A stretch of 64,000 bases of DNA from Rotaria sp. Silwood1 (Eukaryota; Rotifera; Eurotatoria; Philodinida; Philodinidae). The stretch's first letter is position 1; the number at the start of each line of letters is the position of its first letter. Under the pieces are notes generated by a model that was given only the letters and a program-made list of their open reading frames with translations, searched no databases and was not told the DNA's origin. The translations under genes and the position numbers were made by a program. Below, piece after piece: positions 25,281 to 39,589 of this stretch. The stretch is from assembly GCA_905250075.1 (NCBI GenBank), contig CAJNOP010000036.1:331669-395668 (forward strand). Direction: 5' to 3'.

Positions 25281-28200
25281 AGTATTTTATTTTATTTCGT
25301 TTCTCAATAAATTAATTTATTAATTTACTTTCACACTTTTCATCTTTCATTATTTTTTTTTGGCTTTTAAAATTATTTATACGATCAATAGCATATCAAT
25401 TAAATTATTCTGAATGTGATTCTTTTCAAAGTCTAACAATTTTTTTGCAGTCTTGATCGTTTTTTCTCAATGAATGAATGTAGTCGTAAATTTGTTTTCT
25501 ATCGTTTAAAGTTAAATATTTTTTTCGAAAATTATGAACACATAAATCAACCTACTGAGGTAACTTTAAGAAAAACATATTTGTAAATCACTTTTTGAAG
25601 AAGTTTCACAAAATCAAAATTAGCTTCAACACGGAAAACTGTTATTCTGCTTGGTTTGCTTCGTATTGAAGCATTCAATATTACAATTCTGATGTGTTTC
25701 TTTTCTCGAGTGCTCAAAAACCGATGGCTACCGAGGGACTCAAAATTAGAACAGAACGAACATAAAATATACATTTCAAAAATTTCGAGCACTCATCACA
25801 CCTATCCTATGCTTTTTAAAGTCTGCTTGAGTTGGACATATATGTGATATGTTACGAATCAACTGAATCAATTGAATAGTAGTTATTTAGCTCGTCGTTT
25901 TCACCGTTTTTGATTTGTTCTCGATTGGTTTCATTATGAATTTGACAAAGGAAATTTTTTTTGGAGATCTTCTAATTTTGATTTTATCAAGGTTTTCATT
26001 TCAAACAAATGACAAATATAAATAATGAATTCCATGAAGAAGAAAAATATATATGTCAATCGTAATCTTTCACTTGAATTTTCCATGTCGTACATTTGTT
26101 CGCGCACTATTACCGATGTATCATGGAATTCATAAGGATCAGCAGTAGTGCTTATGTGTTTCGGTTTCAACTGTAAACAATTGGAGACAATGTTTTCTAT
26201 CCAAACTTCAATTATTCATCTCATATAATAGGGTTCGATTTGTTCTCTGTGGCCAATGCTAAGGACTGCGATACATCAACATTATTAGAGTGAATCGAAG
26301 TGTAAGGACTGATTCAATGTGACCTACCATTTGTACTGGTTTTCAAGCAAAACCAGTGGAACTATTGTCACCTAGTCACTATCGTGAGGAACATCATCGT
26401 TGTGAAACTTCTCAGATTAAAACGTCAGACATAAGGTTACATGGCGAGATCTATCAAACTTCAAGACTTCGAATAATTCTTATCGTATGACTCAAGCAAA
26501 AACCTTACAAGAACCTCGATTACGACATCAACATAATCATACGAAATCCAATAAATTCTTTTATCAAGGAAACACACGCAGTCTATCAATTTACTCTAGA
26601 ATTAAGCTTCTAAGTCTAAGACAAGTTGATTTTATTTCACAACTACACATGTATTTATCGCTCATATATAACGAGTGACTTTTCGTGAATATAAAATACA
26701 TAGGTGCATACAGCATTTGGTTTAATATACTTGTTATAACTTTTTCTGATCGCTCGAATCAAAACAGGAGTCGCCCATGAAAGTGCATTTGATATTGATT
26801 GACATTACTTCCATTACTTAATATCATCACATGACAAACTATCAAAATTTATTCCATAATGAACCGAACACACCATACATATCAAGTCTATTTTCTTCAA
26901 TATACTTCCTTTCTTCATATTCATATCACTAATGTTTGATTCTCTGATAGTGTCATTTTATTTCTTGTTAAAATGTCAATAAAAAATGATTATACTCGTA
27001 TGATACGTTTATATTTATGTAACAATGTCTGGCACGTATGCTTTTAAGAATCTGTCTCCTTCTTTACACATGTTTGACGTACAGAAATTTATATAAGAAT
27101 TGTCAATGAAAATAGATAAATCATTCATTGACTGTATTCCTTAGATATAGTTACTCTTAATGATTTTTCATTGCTTACTGAATTTGCTTGAAGTAAATTA
27201 TCTAAAAAGCAGAAACTTCATTTGTTTTTTTTTAATTAACTTATTGTGAATAAGAGGTATACTTGATTTTTTATTTAATATTTTTTATTGATGAAAAATT
27301 CAACAAATATTTTGACAGTCAATTAATAAACATATATTATTAGCAATAAATTACGAAATGAAACTTATTTACCTGCTATACATTCGATTTATATGAATAT
27401 ATTTATAAAAACACAGATAAATGTGTTTTCTTCGGTTTGAGCCTCTTCGATAGTTAGTAGTGCAATAGATAAGACTGAATCTGTTGATATTTGACGAATC
27501 TATATTACTAGGTTTTTGCTAATGATAAGAAGCAATTGATTACTCTTATTTTCAATGTTAGATGATCTAGCATGTGTTTCTGAGTGGGACTATCTCTCAA
27601 TTAGTAGTCATTGACATAGAAATTACTATGTCATTTTGTGTTCAGCTTGCATAATAGCTTGTTAATATGAACAATAGAAAAAAAAAATCTTATTTGGTGA
27701 ATATTTTGTGTTTCAAAAAAATGGTCTAAAGACAATGATATTTCTTTTTTGTCATTCTAGATGATAAAAGTTTTTTATGATTAATTCTATGAATAATACA
27801 TTATAGATAAAATATTTGATTTTTAATAGATGATGAGTAAAAGACCAATAGATAATATCTTTTCTAGAAAAAAAAGTAAAACTTAAACGGACAAAACGAT
27901 ATCTTATTCTCAAGAATCACTAAATCATAATTGAATAGAAATGACTAAATCATTTACTTTTTATTATATAGATGAAAATACGTGCTTGACAACGATTAGA
28001 GATTAATCTAAATTATATCAACAATTGATTCAGTTCTGATTACGAGTAGTTGTATAACGACTGGATTGTCGCATGAAAAGCTACAGCTTAGTTCAAATAT
28101 GATCATAAGCAATTAAATTATAGAAAACAATTTTTAAAGTTTATTATTTGATAAATAATTATATCAATGTGAAATTATCTTTTTCATCTAAATGAGAAAT

Positions 28201-28872
28201 ATTTGTTAATTTTTAAAGATAATTGAATATGAATTAATGAAACCTTGATTTTTTTGTTTGAAAATGCTGTTGAAAATGAAATATACTATATAAACATCTC
28301 TAGAATAAGCAGAATTATTCGTCTTCTCAATCAATCGTTCTATATTGACTAAGTAAATAATAAAAACAAAAAAATCTTCTTCTCTCATTCAAACTTAAAT
28401 GTTCAATTGATATTGAACAAAATTTTTAAAATAATTTTAATATCGTTTGTATATTAATAAATATTTATTGAAATGATAAATAATTAATATAAAATAATAG
28501 TATGAAATAATATTGAATGATTAAATGATAATTATTGATTTGTATTTTCCAAAATAAATGATAATTATAAAAAATAAAATGAAGTATAATTCAAAAAAAA
28601 CAAATCTGTCAATATAGATGAAATGATAAGAGAAAATAAATTGATGATAGTTGAGTGGGTGTCATTAACAAATCAATGTTCTCTTTTTCTTTTTTTTTTT
28701 TTATCAAATTTTAGTTGATCGTTCTATTTGTCTTTTGACATGCAAAGAATATTGATCTTCGATTAAAGATGATCAATATTTGAAAAAGAAACGAAGACAT
28801 TATTATTCACTTTAATAAGATCCATACATTTTTTTTTCTAAACGTATACGTTTATTCATTAGAAATCCTATA
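25281..28872. other. Intergenic DNA
   Basis: About 3.6 kb upstream of the receptor gene. Open frames here (for example 25656-25847, 25934-26170, 26487-26678) are short, lack domain signatures and lack flanking splice sites that would join them. I see no RNA gene or clear repeat. Confidence 0.45.
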
Positions 28873-29495
28873 ATGGACGTTGATTGTTATTCGTCATTTA
28901 TCTTCTATCTTATTTTTATATTTATTAATACATTTTCAATAATTAATGGTTCGAATTTTACTTTTTTTTTTTAAATTTTTATTAATAAGTAATTCATTAT
29001 TTTTCTGCATTTTTTTCCGTATTCAGGTCAATTTTATTTATCAAGAATATGTTTTATGACATTTGATAATGCTACTGTAACATACGATCCTTCGTATCCA
29101 AATGCAAGGTTTATTTTTCCTTTTGTTTTATATTAAATTTCATTGATATTATATATATATATTTAAATTTATATATTATAGTATATTATTATGCCCATCA
29201 TCATGTTATACAATGAGATATTTGACTAATCAAGATGAATATCCAATATTTGGTAATGAAACATATTCTGGAGTATGTTGTTTTTAATTTAGCTTTTTTA
29301 TATAAAAAAAAATGCAAATCAATTTCTAAAAAGAATTCTTTGGTATGTAAATCAGCAATGCATGATGGTCGTGTTGCTCCATGGATTGGAGAAAATTCTC
29401 CAATATTAATTCAAAATATTTCTCTACAATTGTCAATATTTCCAAGTGCTCTTAGAAATGGAATTCTCTCAGCTAAGTTAGTTATACATTTTCGT

Positions 29496-29526
<31 letters not shown>

Positions 29527-32500
29527 TCTATTTAAGATCAACATCATCATCGTATAATACTTATAGATTTGCTAATAATCGAATAAATGGTTTGAAAATA
29601 AATATAAAAGAAAAAAAACTTGAAAGATTTTTGTATATATATAGAAACATCAATCATTGATATTGCTATTGAACATCGAGGATTTCTTTATACACAAAAT
29701 AAAGAATCAAGTATAACATGTCGAAGTAAAAATGATTTAGTTTCAATTGAACCAATTAATATTGATAATGGATGTAAGAATAAGAAATAAATAAATAAAA
29801 ATAAAAATATTTTATATAGGGAAACATTGGATTGAAAATCGTTTAAAATATTTTACATTTCCATGGAATATGACACGAGATCAAGCATTAACATTTTGTT
29901 CAAATAATAATGCAACATTAATGTATTGGTTTAATACAACTGAACAAGATATTCTTCAAAGTTTTTCAATGTTTTTCACTTTTTTTATGTTATTTTGTAT
30001 TATAATTAAATGAATTTAGATGTTATTTTAACGACAATTCATCAATTATTTCGTTATCAAAGAAATACAGCTGGAAATGATACACTTACTTTTTTTATTG
30101 GTTTAAAAAGAATTAATAGACTTCAACAATGGGAATCAAATGTAAGTTTAGTTTTTTCTTCTTTATTCAAAAAAATGATTTTTTTTTTCTTTTAAACAAA
30201 AAAAAACAAAAATCGTAGGTTAGAAATGTAAATGAAGAACGATTTGACATAAATGTTAATTCCTTAAATAATGATGATGATTATTGTACAATAATTCAAT
30301 CATCTGGTGGAAATCCTCAATCATTTGGAATATATTCTCATAGATGTGATAATCAATATATAAGTGGATATCCTCTGTGTAGAATTATTCGTATGTTAAT
30401 TTTTTTGTTTCATTCATTCATTTATTTATTTATCTATAAAACTAGCGTCATTAATTGATCAGCAACATGATTTTATTTATCGTCTTGAATCAGATAGTCA
30501 ATCAGGAAATTTAACTGGTGTTATAGATTATTGTTCCGAATTAGGTGGTTATCCAATTTATGCTAATAATGCTTATGAATGGCAATTAATTCAAGGTTAT
30601 ATTTTATTTATTTAATAATCATATATGAACAGAATTTCGACTAATCACACCCTTTAAGATTCAATCTTATATAAGAGATCATCATGACAAAGTCAAGATT
30701 TTTACTTCTTTTGAATTCTCTAATTATGAAATATTTTACAAATTTGAAAAACAAAAAAGAATTTCATTTGAAGTAAAATATCAATAAGATATTCGAGAAA
30801 TATATCGACGAGATTAAGAAAAATGAAAAACAAATGTAAGATCTCTTTTTTTGAAAAGGGGGGCTCAAACCAGTGTACTGTACAGTTATTATTTTTCACA
30901 CATGGAATCGGATAGATATTTTTTTTATATCTCAATCTGTCAGATTTATCAATATATCCATGAATGCCTTCTCCGTATTACGATAAAACATGTTCACCAT
31001 TATCATTATTGATTATCGTCTTCATACATTCAATAATTTAGTGATACGGTTCATCATACTATAATAAATAATTAAATTATGATCGAACCGATATTCATTC
31101 CTATGTTTATATATATATAATAGTTTGAAAGATAGATATGTAATGTAAATGTGGGTCGGATGGTAGATATGAACTCAAATCAGTATCGAAATCGTCAATA
31201 TTTCTCATAGGAGATAGCTGACCTCAAACGAAACCAAGAATTCGATTTGCAAGAAAATTTTCTGAATTCTATTTAACACATAATCCTTCAAATAAACTGA
31301 ATGACTTAGTAGCGACCATTTTACAAATATAAAAATCGCCATAGACGAACTTCTTTTGGTATGCGCAGGAGATACTTGAGAATCTTGATCAAGAAAGTCA
31401 TGCGCTATGGACAAATCTTGAGGCAAGACTTGAGACCTTTCGGCGAGCTCAAACTCTTGAACTTCTTGTTCTATCGCTTGATATTCTTGCACATGCGCTT
31501 GAATTCTTATGTAAGCATTTCTGTTATTCAAGAATTTTTAATATTTTTTTGCAATTTTACGTTCAAAATAACTCAACTTTTAATAAAAATTCATAGGTGT
31601 ATTTTCATGCAGCACTCAAGCGTTTCTCGTGAGCAAGAAAGTCATGCGCTATGAGCAAAACTTGAGGTCTGCGCAGGTCAAGTGCATAAAAAAAAAAGTT
31701 CGCCTAGGGCGATGTTTCACCTTAATATTGCTTTAATTTAATTTATTTTCTAATACAACTCGTTGAACAGTGTAAATCTTGCCTGATTATAACTTTAACT
31801 ATCCTAATCAATAATAAGTTTAGTGAAAAATTTATTGTAATCAGCTACTATATTAATGAATGTTTATTATGTCGTTAGTTAATCAAATAAATATAAATGT
31901 GTTCAGTGTTGACTACATATAGAAATAATCAAAAGTGAAATAAGTATTGTTGTTTTCGATTTTATACGACTATATTAGATGACTAAAAACAAAAAAAGTT
32001 AATTCGAAAATGATAGTTTTTGTTTAAAAATAAATATTAATCGATACATGGAAAAAAAAAGTTCGACTTCAATTCTTTTAGAAATAATGTTAAAAGATTC
32101 AAATTTCAAATCTGATTACGTTTATACGGGTTTAATATCTCAAAGTAAACAAGTTAATAATGCATATTGGATGCCGAAAAATATTTCAGTATGCTTCTTT
32201 GTTTTTTTTTCTATTTTATCAATATAAAATAAAATTTATTTTTAATTTTTAATTTATAAATTAGTATAATAATTCATTAAATTATATATGGTTTGCATCT
32301 TCGCGTGGTTCAGATAGAATTGCTTTTCATTTATCAAAAGCTCGTGATGAATCTTATTATGGTTTATATGATATAAATCCATACACTAATTTAAATAATC
32401 TTAGATTTTGTCGTAAAAATGATATTAAACAAATGATTAAACAATCTTCATCATGTCAATACAAACAATGTACATCGAAATGTATAAATATAACCCTTCC

Positions 32501-34711
32501 AAGTCAAAGTGATGATTCAAGATTTGGTTTTTATGGTTGTTTTTCAAAAAATAGTTTAGCTTCTACTGTTTATACACAATCATTTCCACTTGATGGTATT
32601 TTCAAAAAAATTTTCTTTCTTTCAAAAAAAAAACAATTTATACGAACTAATATATTTAGGTGATTTTATTCGTCCAGTATTACCAATGGAATATAGTGTT
32701 GGAATTCGTCGAAGTTCAAATGATTCCTTAACATTTAGTTTTAATCAAGTTGATAAAGATCTTCGTTATGATTGTTATGAATATATAAATGTTGATAAAA
32801 GTTCAACATTAGATGATACAATTCGATTAAATTGTGATTCATCAAATACAAATAATAAAACAATAAGTGGTATAAGAATAAAAAAAGATTTTAATGGTTT
32901 ATTTTCAATTGGTTTAAGAGAACGAAGACTTTCAGCTCATCATACGAGATTTATTGATTATCAAGATTGTAAAATTTTATATTTAATTATAATTTATATA
33001 TATATATATATTTATTTTATTTTATAAATAGCTGGAAGTCGATGTAGTTCTCAAGGTATTTATCATCCATATATAAATCAATGTATTTGTGGACCTGGAT
33101 TTTATGGTGATCAATGTCAATATAGTACGTTATACACTAATTTGAAATTTATTTTTTATATATGTTGGATTTTTTCTTTAAAAAAAAAACTCAAGGTTGT
33201 CCATCTGGTTATTATGGACAAGATTGTGATTATCATTGTTCAGGTGATGATGATTATTGTCAAGGTTTATTAATTTGTTTAGTTGATCCATATGGGTGTT
33301 CTTGTTATTCGGGTTGGTATGGTACTAATTGTAATATAAGTAAGATTATTTATTTATATTTTTAATTAAATATAAAAAATAAATCTTGAAAAGGTTGTCC
33401 ATCTGATCGTTATGGACCTGATTGTTCTTATAGATGTTCTTGTCAATCATGTAATCGATTTACAGGTGCTTGTAATTGTCTTGGAACTGAATGTTATCAA
33501 GGTATAATTTTATATTCATTTATATCTGTATATATGACATATTCAAACATTTATTAATTGAATAAGACAAGTTAAGTTCGATTTATTCGTAAAAATAGTT
33601 TATCACTATAAATTAATCACATTTTTTTTGTCAAATGTTCGAATCAATTTTCAATCTCGAAGTACAGATCCTAACAGATAGCTGTGTTGTGTCTTATCTA
33701 GTTCTTAGTATACATAGTGACAATATCGAATTCCTTTATTAACCTTGTATTTCTAAACTATAGTCAAGACTTTTAAGTAAAAATAAGAAAAGTGTTCAGA
33801 AATAAACTGAAATAGAATAAAGTTAATTCTATAATTGACAATAAAAAATTATTTGTTTATTTGCTTTTCATATTTGAATTTGTAAAGATTGTCATTATGC
33901 TGTTTATTCATGTTTGATAATTTAAAATTTTCCTCGTAAGTATTTGTATAGTCAGATATTCTGATGAGTAAGATGACTTACTATAACGATAATGTATATA
34001 TTCGTGAGCCTATTTCGAGTAAAACGATCCTATATGAAGACAAAATGTGATAATTCAAGTTTGAATAAATGACGATATTTATATTTATAGGAGAGAATAT
34101 ATCTCATCATAATAATGAATCATATAAAACAATCATCAATAGTTGTTTACCATTTGGTTACTTAATAATGTAATTGAAGTTTCTTCTATCGGCAACTTTG
34201 TGAAGACAAACGAGAGAAAACTCTTTTACTGCCTGATATTTCAATAGAAATACAGCCTAGAATATCTCACTGAGTTGTATCCTATCAATAAAATGATACC
34301 AATTGATGAATGATTTAGTAAGTTATTATACATAACTCTAGAGATAAAAAGTGAGTTAACATTTTGAAAAAAAAACAAAGAAATAAATATGCCTCTATTA
34401 TTTGTTTGTAATGAAATTTTTATATTAAAAAAAAAATCTGTTTAGGTAGATATAGTCGTAATGAATTAGACTCTCGTTGTTCATCATCGTCACCAAATTT
34501 GGCTTTATTAATATCAGTTCCAATCGTTGGTGCTGTTGTTGTTGCTGCGATAATTGGTGGATTAATATATTGGAGAAAACGACGTTCAGCAGATGAAGAA
34601 AATTTATTTCAAAATTCAGGTGTTCGTTTTTCATCTGATTCATATCCAGCGTCATATGAACAAAATCCATATCAAAGAGATTATAATAATATTCTTAGTG
34701 AACGTTTGTGA
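28873..34711 (+). CDS. Type I membrane receptor with LCCL, C-type-lectin-like and EGF-like domains
   Basis: Seventeen exons give 838 residues in one frame: 28873-28948, 29027-29108, 29182-29272, 29334-29476, 29537-29589, 29645-29773, 29820-29960, 30020-30141, 30219-30390, 30446-30595, 32082-32188, 32265-32595, 32660-32968, 33032-33124, 33196-33339, 33394-33501, 34446-34711. Exon 1 is a signal peptide (SSFIFYLIFIFINTF). Exons 3-5 form an LCCL domain (LLCPSSCYTM, YSGNSLVCKSAMHDGR). Exons 6-9 form a C-type-lectin-like domain (MTRDQALTFC, TLTFFIGLKR, final Cys pair). Exons 10-13 look like a second, diverged lectin-like or related extracellular module. Exons 14-16 are EGF-like (CGPGFYGDQC, CPSGYYGQDC, CPSDRYGPDC). 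Exon 17 has a TM helix (LLISVPIVGAVVVAAIIGGL) followed by WRKRR and a 50-residue cytoplasmic tail with several Tyr. It is probably a surface recognition or adhesion receptor; the ligand is unknown. Introns 10 (1.5 kb) and 16 (0.9 kb) are unusually long. Confidence 0.85.
29492..29533. repeat. ATTT microsatellite in a receptor-gene intron
   Basis: A (ttta)n run lies within the 60-nt intron between exons 4 and 5. It makes up most of that intron. Confidence 0.7.
31337..31711. repeat. 375-bp inverted-repeat element inside receptor intron 10
   Basis: The left end reads cgccatagacgaactt and the right end, reverse-complemented, reads cgccctaggcgaactt, an imperfect terminal inverted repeat of about 17 bases. 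Internally the sequence aagaaagtcatgcgctatg occurs twice (about 31393 and 31638). It has no credible coding capacity; the overlapping frames on both strands are by-products. It appears to be a non-autonomous transposon and partly explains the length of this intron. A target duplication was not resolved. Confidence 0.6.
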
Positions 34712-36632
34712 TAATTCAATTTGACAAAAAAAGAATCATTTTTTTTTGTTCAATATGATTAAAATGACAAAATCGAGATATTTGACTTTTTTTTTAAATA
34801 AAATCTTTTCAAATTCGATTTAATGTATTGCTTTTTCTTTCTGTGTAAAAATCATTTTATTTAAATAAAAATCCAATATATCAAAAATAAAATGTCTTAT
34901 TTTTTTTTACTAATACATAGTATTCAATTCATTAATAAATGAAATCAAACCGTTTATTGTTTTAGTGCAACAAGTAGGTTTTATTTTTTCATATTTTATG
35001 ATCATATCAAATAGAATGAGAAATATTTTATGAAAAGTTTTAACAAATGTTTTTTTTTATTCTTCTATTGTAGATATGTTATAAGATGAGAAGATGTATA
35101 AAACTAAATGAATTTACTTAAAAATTGTTTGAAATTTAATTTTAAGAAAAAAAAAACCTCCATTTCAGCAATAAAAATTAAAGTAGATTATATTATCGAT
35201 TTATCTGAATATGATTGTTTTAGATGTTATTCTTATCATTTTCTTTTATTTCTTCTCAGTTATAATACATTTTACTCAAAAATATTATCTTATATCTGAT
35301 GCTACATTTAATAGAGCAACTATTATTAGAACGATATGTCAGATTTAAATCGATTGATTTTAATGAATGATCTATTTTGATAATAATCAAAATCTGTAAA
35401 CAAAATTTTATCAAATATTCTATTAATATTTACTATTGACCACGATAAGATGGTACTATGGATGACATCAGATGATGTCTTCAATTTGTAGCTAATCGAT
35501 GGTGTCCAGTGCAGTCTCGTGTGGGATAGACGTTCGAGTACAGATTGCAGCAGTTTTTTCACGAATTCGAAACATTTTCCACACGTTTTCTCCAGTAAAT
35601 TAGTGTTTATCAATTCTTAAGTAATATGTACGCAGCCATTATGAAGGATAATGGACATATTCGAATGGCAATCGACTTTTGACATCCGATTGAGCTATTG
35701 GGAAAATATAACATTTTGATATAGAGAGAGGACCAATTTCATTGGTTAACAGTGTTCTGTACTTTAAGTGAATTAGTCGAAGACTATTGAACTAGGTCAA
35801 ATTTATCATGAGTGTTCCTATAAAACAAAGAATTGGACAAGTTTAATAAGATATAGTTATTTAAGTGTTGAACAGTGGTTAAAAAATAATCGATGTTGAT
35901 CGTGTGACAATTAATTATTGAATCTCTTATTAATATATATTGTTCAACAATGAATTAACGGATGTATCTTTAAGTTTTTAGACAATATCGCGTTTGATTA
36001 TCAACAAAATGTTTGATTGTTTGTATAAGTAAATAATAGCGATTATTTTTGAAGATATATTTCAAACCACTTGTCTAAGATAAAAACTATCCTACAAAGA
36101 CTTGTTATCGAATTTCTCAAAGTGTACATATTGCCATTTTTTGAATGAAAATATAGTATCAATGCTATTTTTTTTCAATTGATGAAATAAGTTAATTTCA
36201 CTGCAGATAAAATAATTGACAAGGTTCAAATTAGTGATATGTTATGATAAATATTATTCATCAATCGAAAAAGGATATAATCATAGTAATTATTCATAGA
36301 TATCATATAGATAATCATATTGTTGAAATCTCCAAATTGATATGATAAGGAAAAATAAAATGATAAAATTCTTATATTATTTTACTACATCAATCAAGTG
36401 ATGAAAAAAATATATGTAGAAAATCTATGTTTTATTTCATATAAAATGACAAAATGTTTTCAATAATTAGAAAATTATATTGAATCTATATATAGTGTCC
36501 TCTTTTAGAATTCTATTCAATTGGTTACAAATGATGCAGTAATAATAAACATGCCCAAATGATGATGATGATCATCAGTGTAAGTATTTTCGAAAAATTT
36601 TTAATTTGTTTTGATAGTAAAAAAGAATATCA
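34712..36632. other. Intergenic DNA
   Basis: About 1.9 kb, AT-rich, between the receptor and the EI24-like gene. AATAAA-type polyadenylation signals occur just after the receptor stop (for example near 34797 and 34863). No further gene is supported; the frames at 35108-35299 and 35326-35613 have no recognisable features. Confidence 0.45.
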
Positions 36633-37571
36633 ATGGTGCTTCATGAATCTTATAGTTATCCAATTCGTGGAATATTTTATTTAATTCGTCATCCATCATT
36701 ATGGAGACAACTTTTTTGCGGTCTTATTATCATGCTATTAGTATCAATAATAGCATCAATATTATTACTTGTATTTGCATTTCCTGCTCAAGCTTATGCT
36801 TTATCAGAGCATATGGCTAGTTGGATATCATGGATAATAAGTTTTATATTAACTTTATTTGAAATTGGTATAGCAGTTCTTCTATTTTCATCATTATATC
36901 TATCATATTATATGGAGATTATATTTGATGCTGTTGTACGTGAAGAAACAATGATTATTAATCACGGAGAAACACAAATGATATCATCAAGAACATTTTC
37001 TTGTATTAAATCATTTATAATATTAATTATATTTCGTGTTATTCTTGTTGTATTAACATGTCCATTAAATATAATTCCTATACTTGGTACAATTCTTTAT
37101 ATTTATATTAATGGATATTATTATGCATGGTCATTACATTGTCGTTATTTTGATTTAATTGGTTTAACATTTGCACAAGGTTTGTCATAAATTTAATTTT
37201 TATTTTATTTAAATTATGATTTTTTGTTTCTTATTTATAAAGGAAAACATTATGTTGAAGAAAATCGTTCTGATTATACTCGATTTGGTATTGTTGCTGT
37301 TTTATTTGAAATGATTCCATTTTTAAATTTAATAACACCAATAACAAATATTATTGGAAGTGCACTTTGGGCTTGTGATATTGAAAGATTTAAAGAACCA
37401 TTAAGACATCCAAGAAGTTATTTATTATCACCAAGTCCAGCTTTAGTTGAACAAGGACAAGCTGATTATGGAACAAATAAATATGAAAAAGATAAAATTC
37501 TACCACCAAGTTATCAAGATGCTATTGATAATAATATTTATCCATCAGCTCCACCAAATGAAAAACAATAA
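36633..37571 (+). CDS. EI24-domain-like membrane protein with PPxY and PSAP motifs
   Basis: Two exons (36633-37179 and 37243-37571; 63-nt GT-AG intron) encode 291 residues. Exon 1 holds about four hydrophobic helices (LFCGLIIMLLVSIIASILLL, WIISFILTLFEIGIAVLL, FIILIIFRVILVVLTC, IIPILGTILYIYINGY), then YYAWSLHCRYFDLIGLTFAQG. Exon 2 continues with YTRFGIVAVLFEMIPFLNL and ALWACDIE. The order FDLIG, a hydrophobic EMIPF/L segment, then GSALWACDIE resembles the EI24/CysZ-like domain, best known to me in fungal proteins of the RRT8/outer-spore-wall group. The tail carries LPPSYQDAI (a PPxY, binder of WW-domain ubiquitin ligases) and PSAPP (a PSAP-type TSG101 motif), suggesting ESCRT or NEDD4-linked trafficking. 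Family assignment is from pattern memory and moderate. Confidence 0.78.
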
Positions 37572-39589
37572 ATTCTTTTTTTTTCGTTTCTTTTAAATAT
37601 TATTTATCTCCGGTGTCGCATGACGATCTCATTGTTCAACATCAACAGAATACATTTATCGTTTTGTGAGACTCTTACCTTTATGCGAACTTATCTCAGT
37701 TGTTTTCGATTATAATTATAATTAATAAACAAGCTCAAATATGTTTTTTTCATGGAAATTCCCTAACAAAAAGTTTATTTATATATTCTGTACAAATAAA
37801 AATCATTCTAGAAATGTCAAGAATAAAATAACATATTCATATAAATAGATAAACTTGGGAAAAAACTGTTTTTTTATAGAATTAAAAAAAAAAGATGAAC
37901 GAAATAAGCTCATGGTGAATTTTTTCGTGTCTATCTGACTACTGACGTTCGGAATGAGTTAGTTTTGAAACCAGTTGAATTTTTTTTTCAATCAGATTAA
38001 ATCTATCAATTAATCTAGAAGTTCTTTTAAGAGTAATTTTATAACTACATATCGACAAAGGCATACTTTATGAAACTTATTGAATTGTTGCACGTAAAAT
38101 ATTATTTCTTTAGAAAAATTGTTCAGTTTGACGTTTTCTTATTTGAAATTATTTTTAAACATTACTAAAAGAATTCGCGATTTGTTTAAGACTATGAATG
38201 CCGATAGACAGACTAAATTAGTTAGAAAATTCAGTATCTCTGTCAGGCTTTATATTTCTTTTTGATTTCTTAATAGCTTGATACTTTTATTTTTGCATCA
38301 GCTAGCTATGAGAAAAGCTTCTACAACAAAACGGAAACTTTTCTGCCATTTATCTAACGAAAACATGAGCCAAAATTTCAATTCATTAAGAGTTTCTCAC
38401 ACTCGGTTAAAATCAATTAAGAAAAGTGAGCTAGAAATGTCGAAGTAGGAGATCCTTTTTTCTATCAAAATTTCATTCTCATGACTAGATGGCTTTTCGC
38501 AGATATAAGCAATAGATCGGATGTGATTCGAGATTCTTATTGTGCTATGAGAAAGCGTCAGTTTCAAAATTTAGAGCTGCGATTTTGATGACGATTAAAA
38601 CAGTAAAAATTGATAAAAAAAACCAATAAAACTATCGGTTCGAATCCAATCCTATGATCAATATGTCATTATGATTCTCTGACTATCTCAGTAAAATAAT
38701 AGTTAAACAAAATGCAGACTAGTTTTATTCAATAATGACTTTTCAATACTTTTGATAATTTCATACTAACTCATTTATAAAAACTATTCAAAATAAAATC
38801 ACGAAATCTAAAGTTATGTCAGGTCTGACGAACGTAAACTTCATCAGCTCAGATAAACTTTCAATTGGCAAGTTAAAAAAAAGGTTTTCTATAAGATAAT
38901 CTATTTGACTGTAAATATATGTGTGAAGACGCTCGATTTTTGTTAAAGATTCACTGATCTCTGTCATAATTCTGTAAGATTTCGAATAAACTTTTTGAAT
39001 AGGTGAAATCTAGCATGGCAGCTAGACTTGTAGAAACAAAATCAAGTTGATTACCATTTAAAATGTATTAGAATAGAAGAGATTCGAGACGATGATCTAT
39101 CTATTACAGCATCAGTTAGATTAAATTGTTGATATACAACTAAAATACATTATTCGTGTCATATTCATTTAATAATCTTTATTTAAAAATAATATGTCAC
39201 TCAAAATTAATTATCTAAGAAATATATTTCATTTAGAATTGGATAAAAGCTTATTGAAAAAGAATAGTTTTAAAATTAAAACATGAAACAACGAAGAAAT
39301 GATTTTAGAACTCGTTGATGTTGTTATCAATAATATATCATCTACATGTCTGGCAAATAGTCGTGAAAATATACCAGTTGATATAAATTCTTGCGCATGT
39401 TATAATCGTATGAATCACTTTTTCCATCAATTTGATACGTATTTACAGAAATATTGAACACGATAATTTCTAACTGAAATATTTTCCACATCTAACCTTT
39501 AGAATAATTAAAATATTAGAAGAGTTCTAGTGGAAGAAAAAAAAAAGAATTTTCCTTTCTTGAAATAATAATTTTCAGCAAAATAACTT

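Noticed and set aside
31205..31654. Frames of 97-108 codons in receptor intron 10
   Set aside because: They overlap on opposite strands inside a non-autonomous inverted-repeat element.
38638..38655. ggttcgaatcc, a tRNA B-box-like sequence
   Set aside because: No A box, no acceptor or anticodon stem can be folded around it; flanks are random AT-rich sequence.
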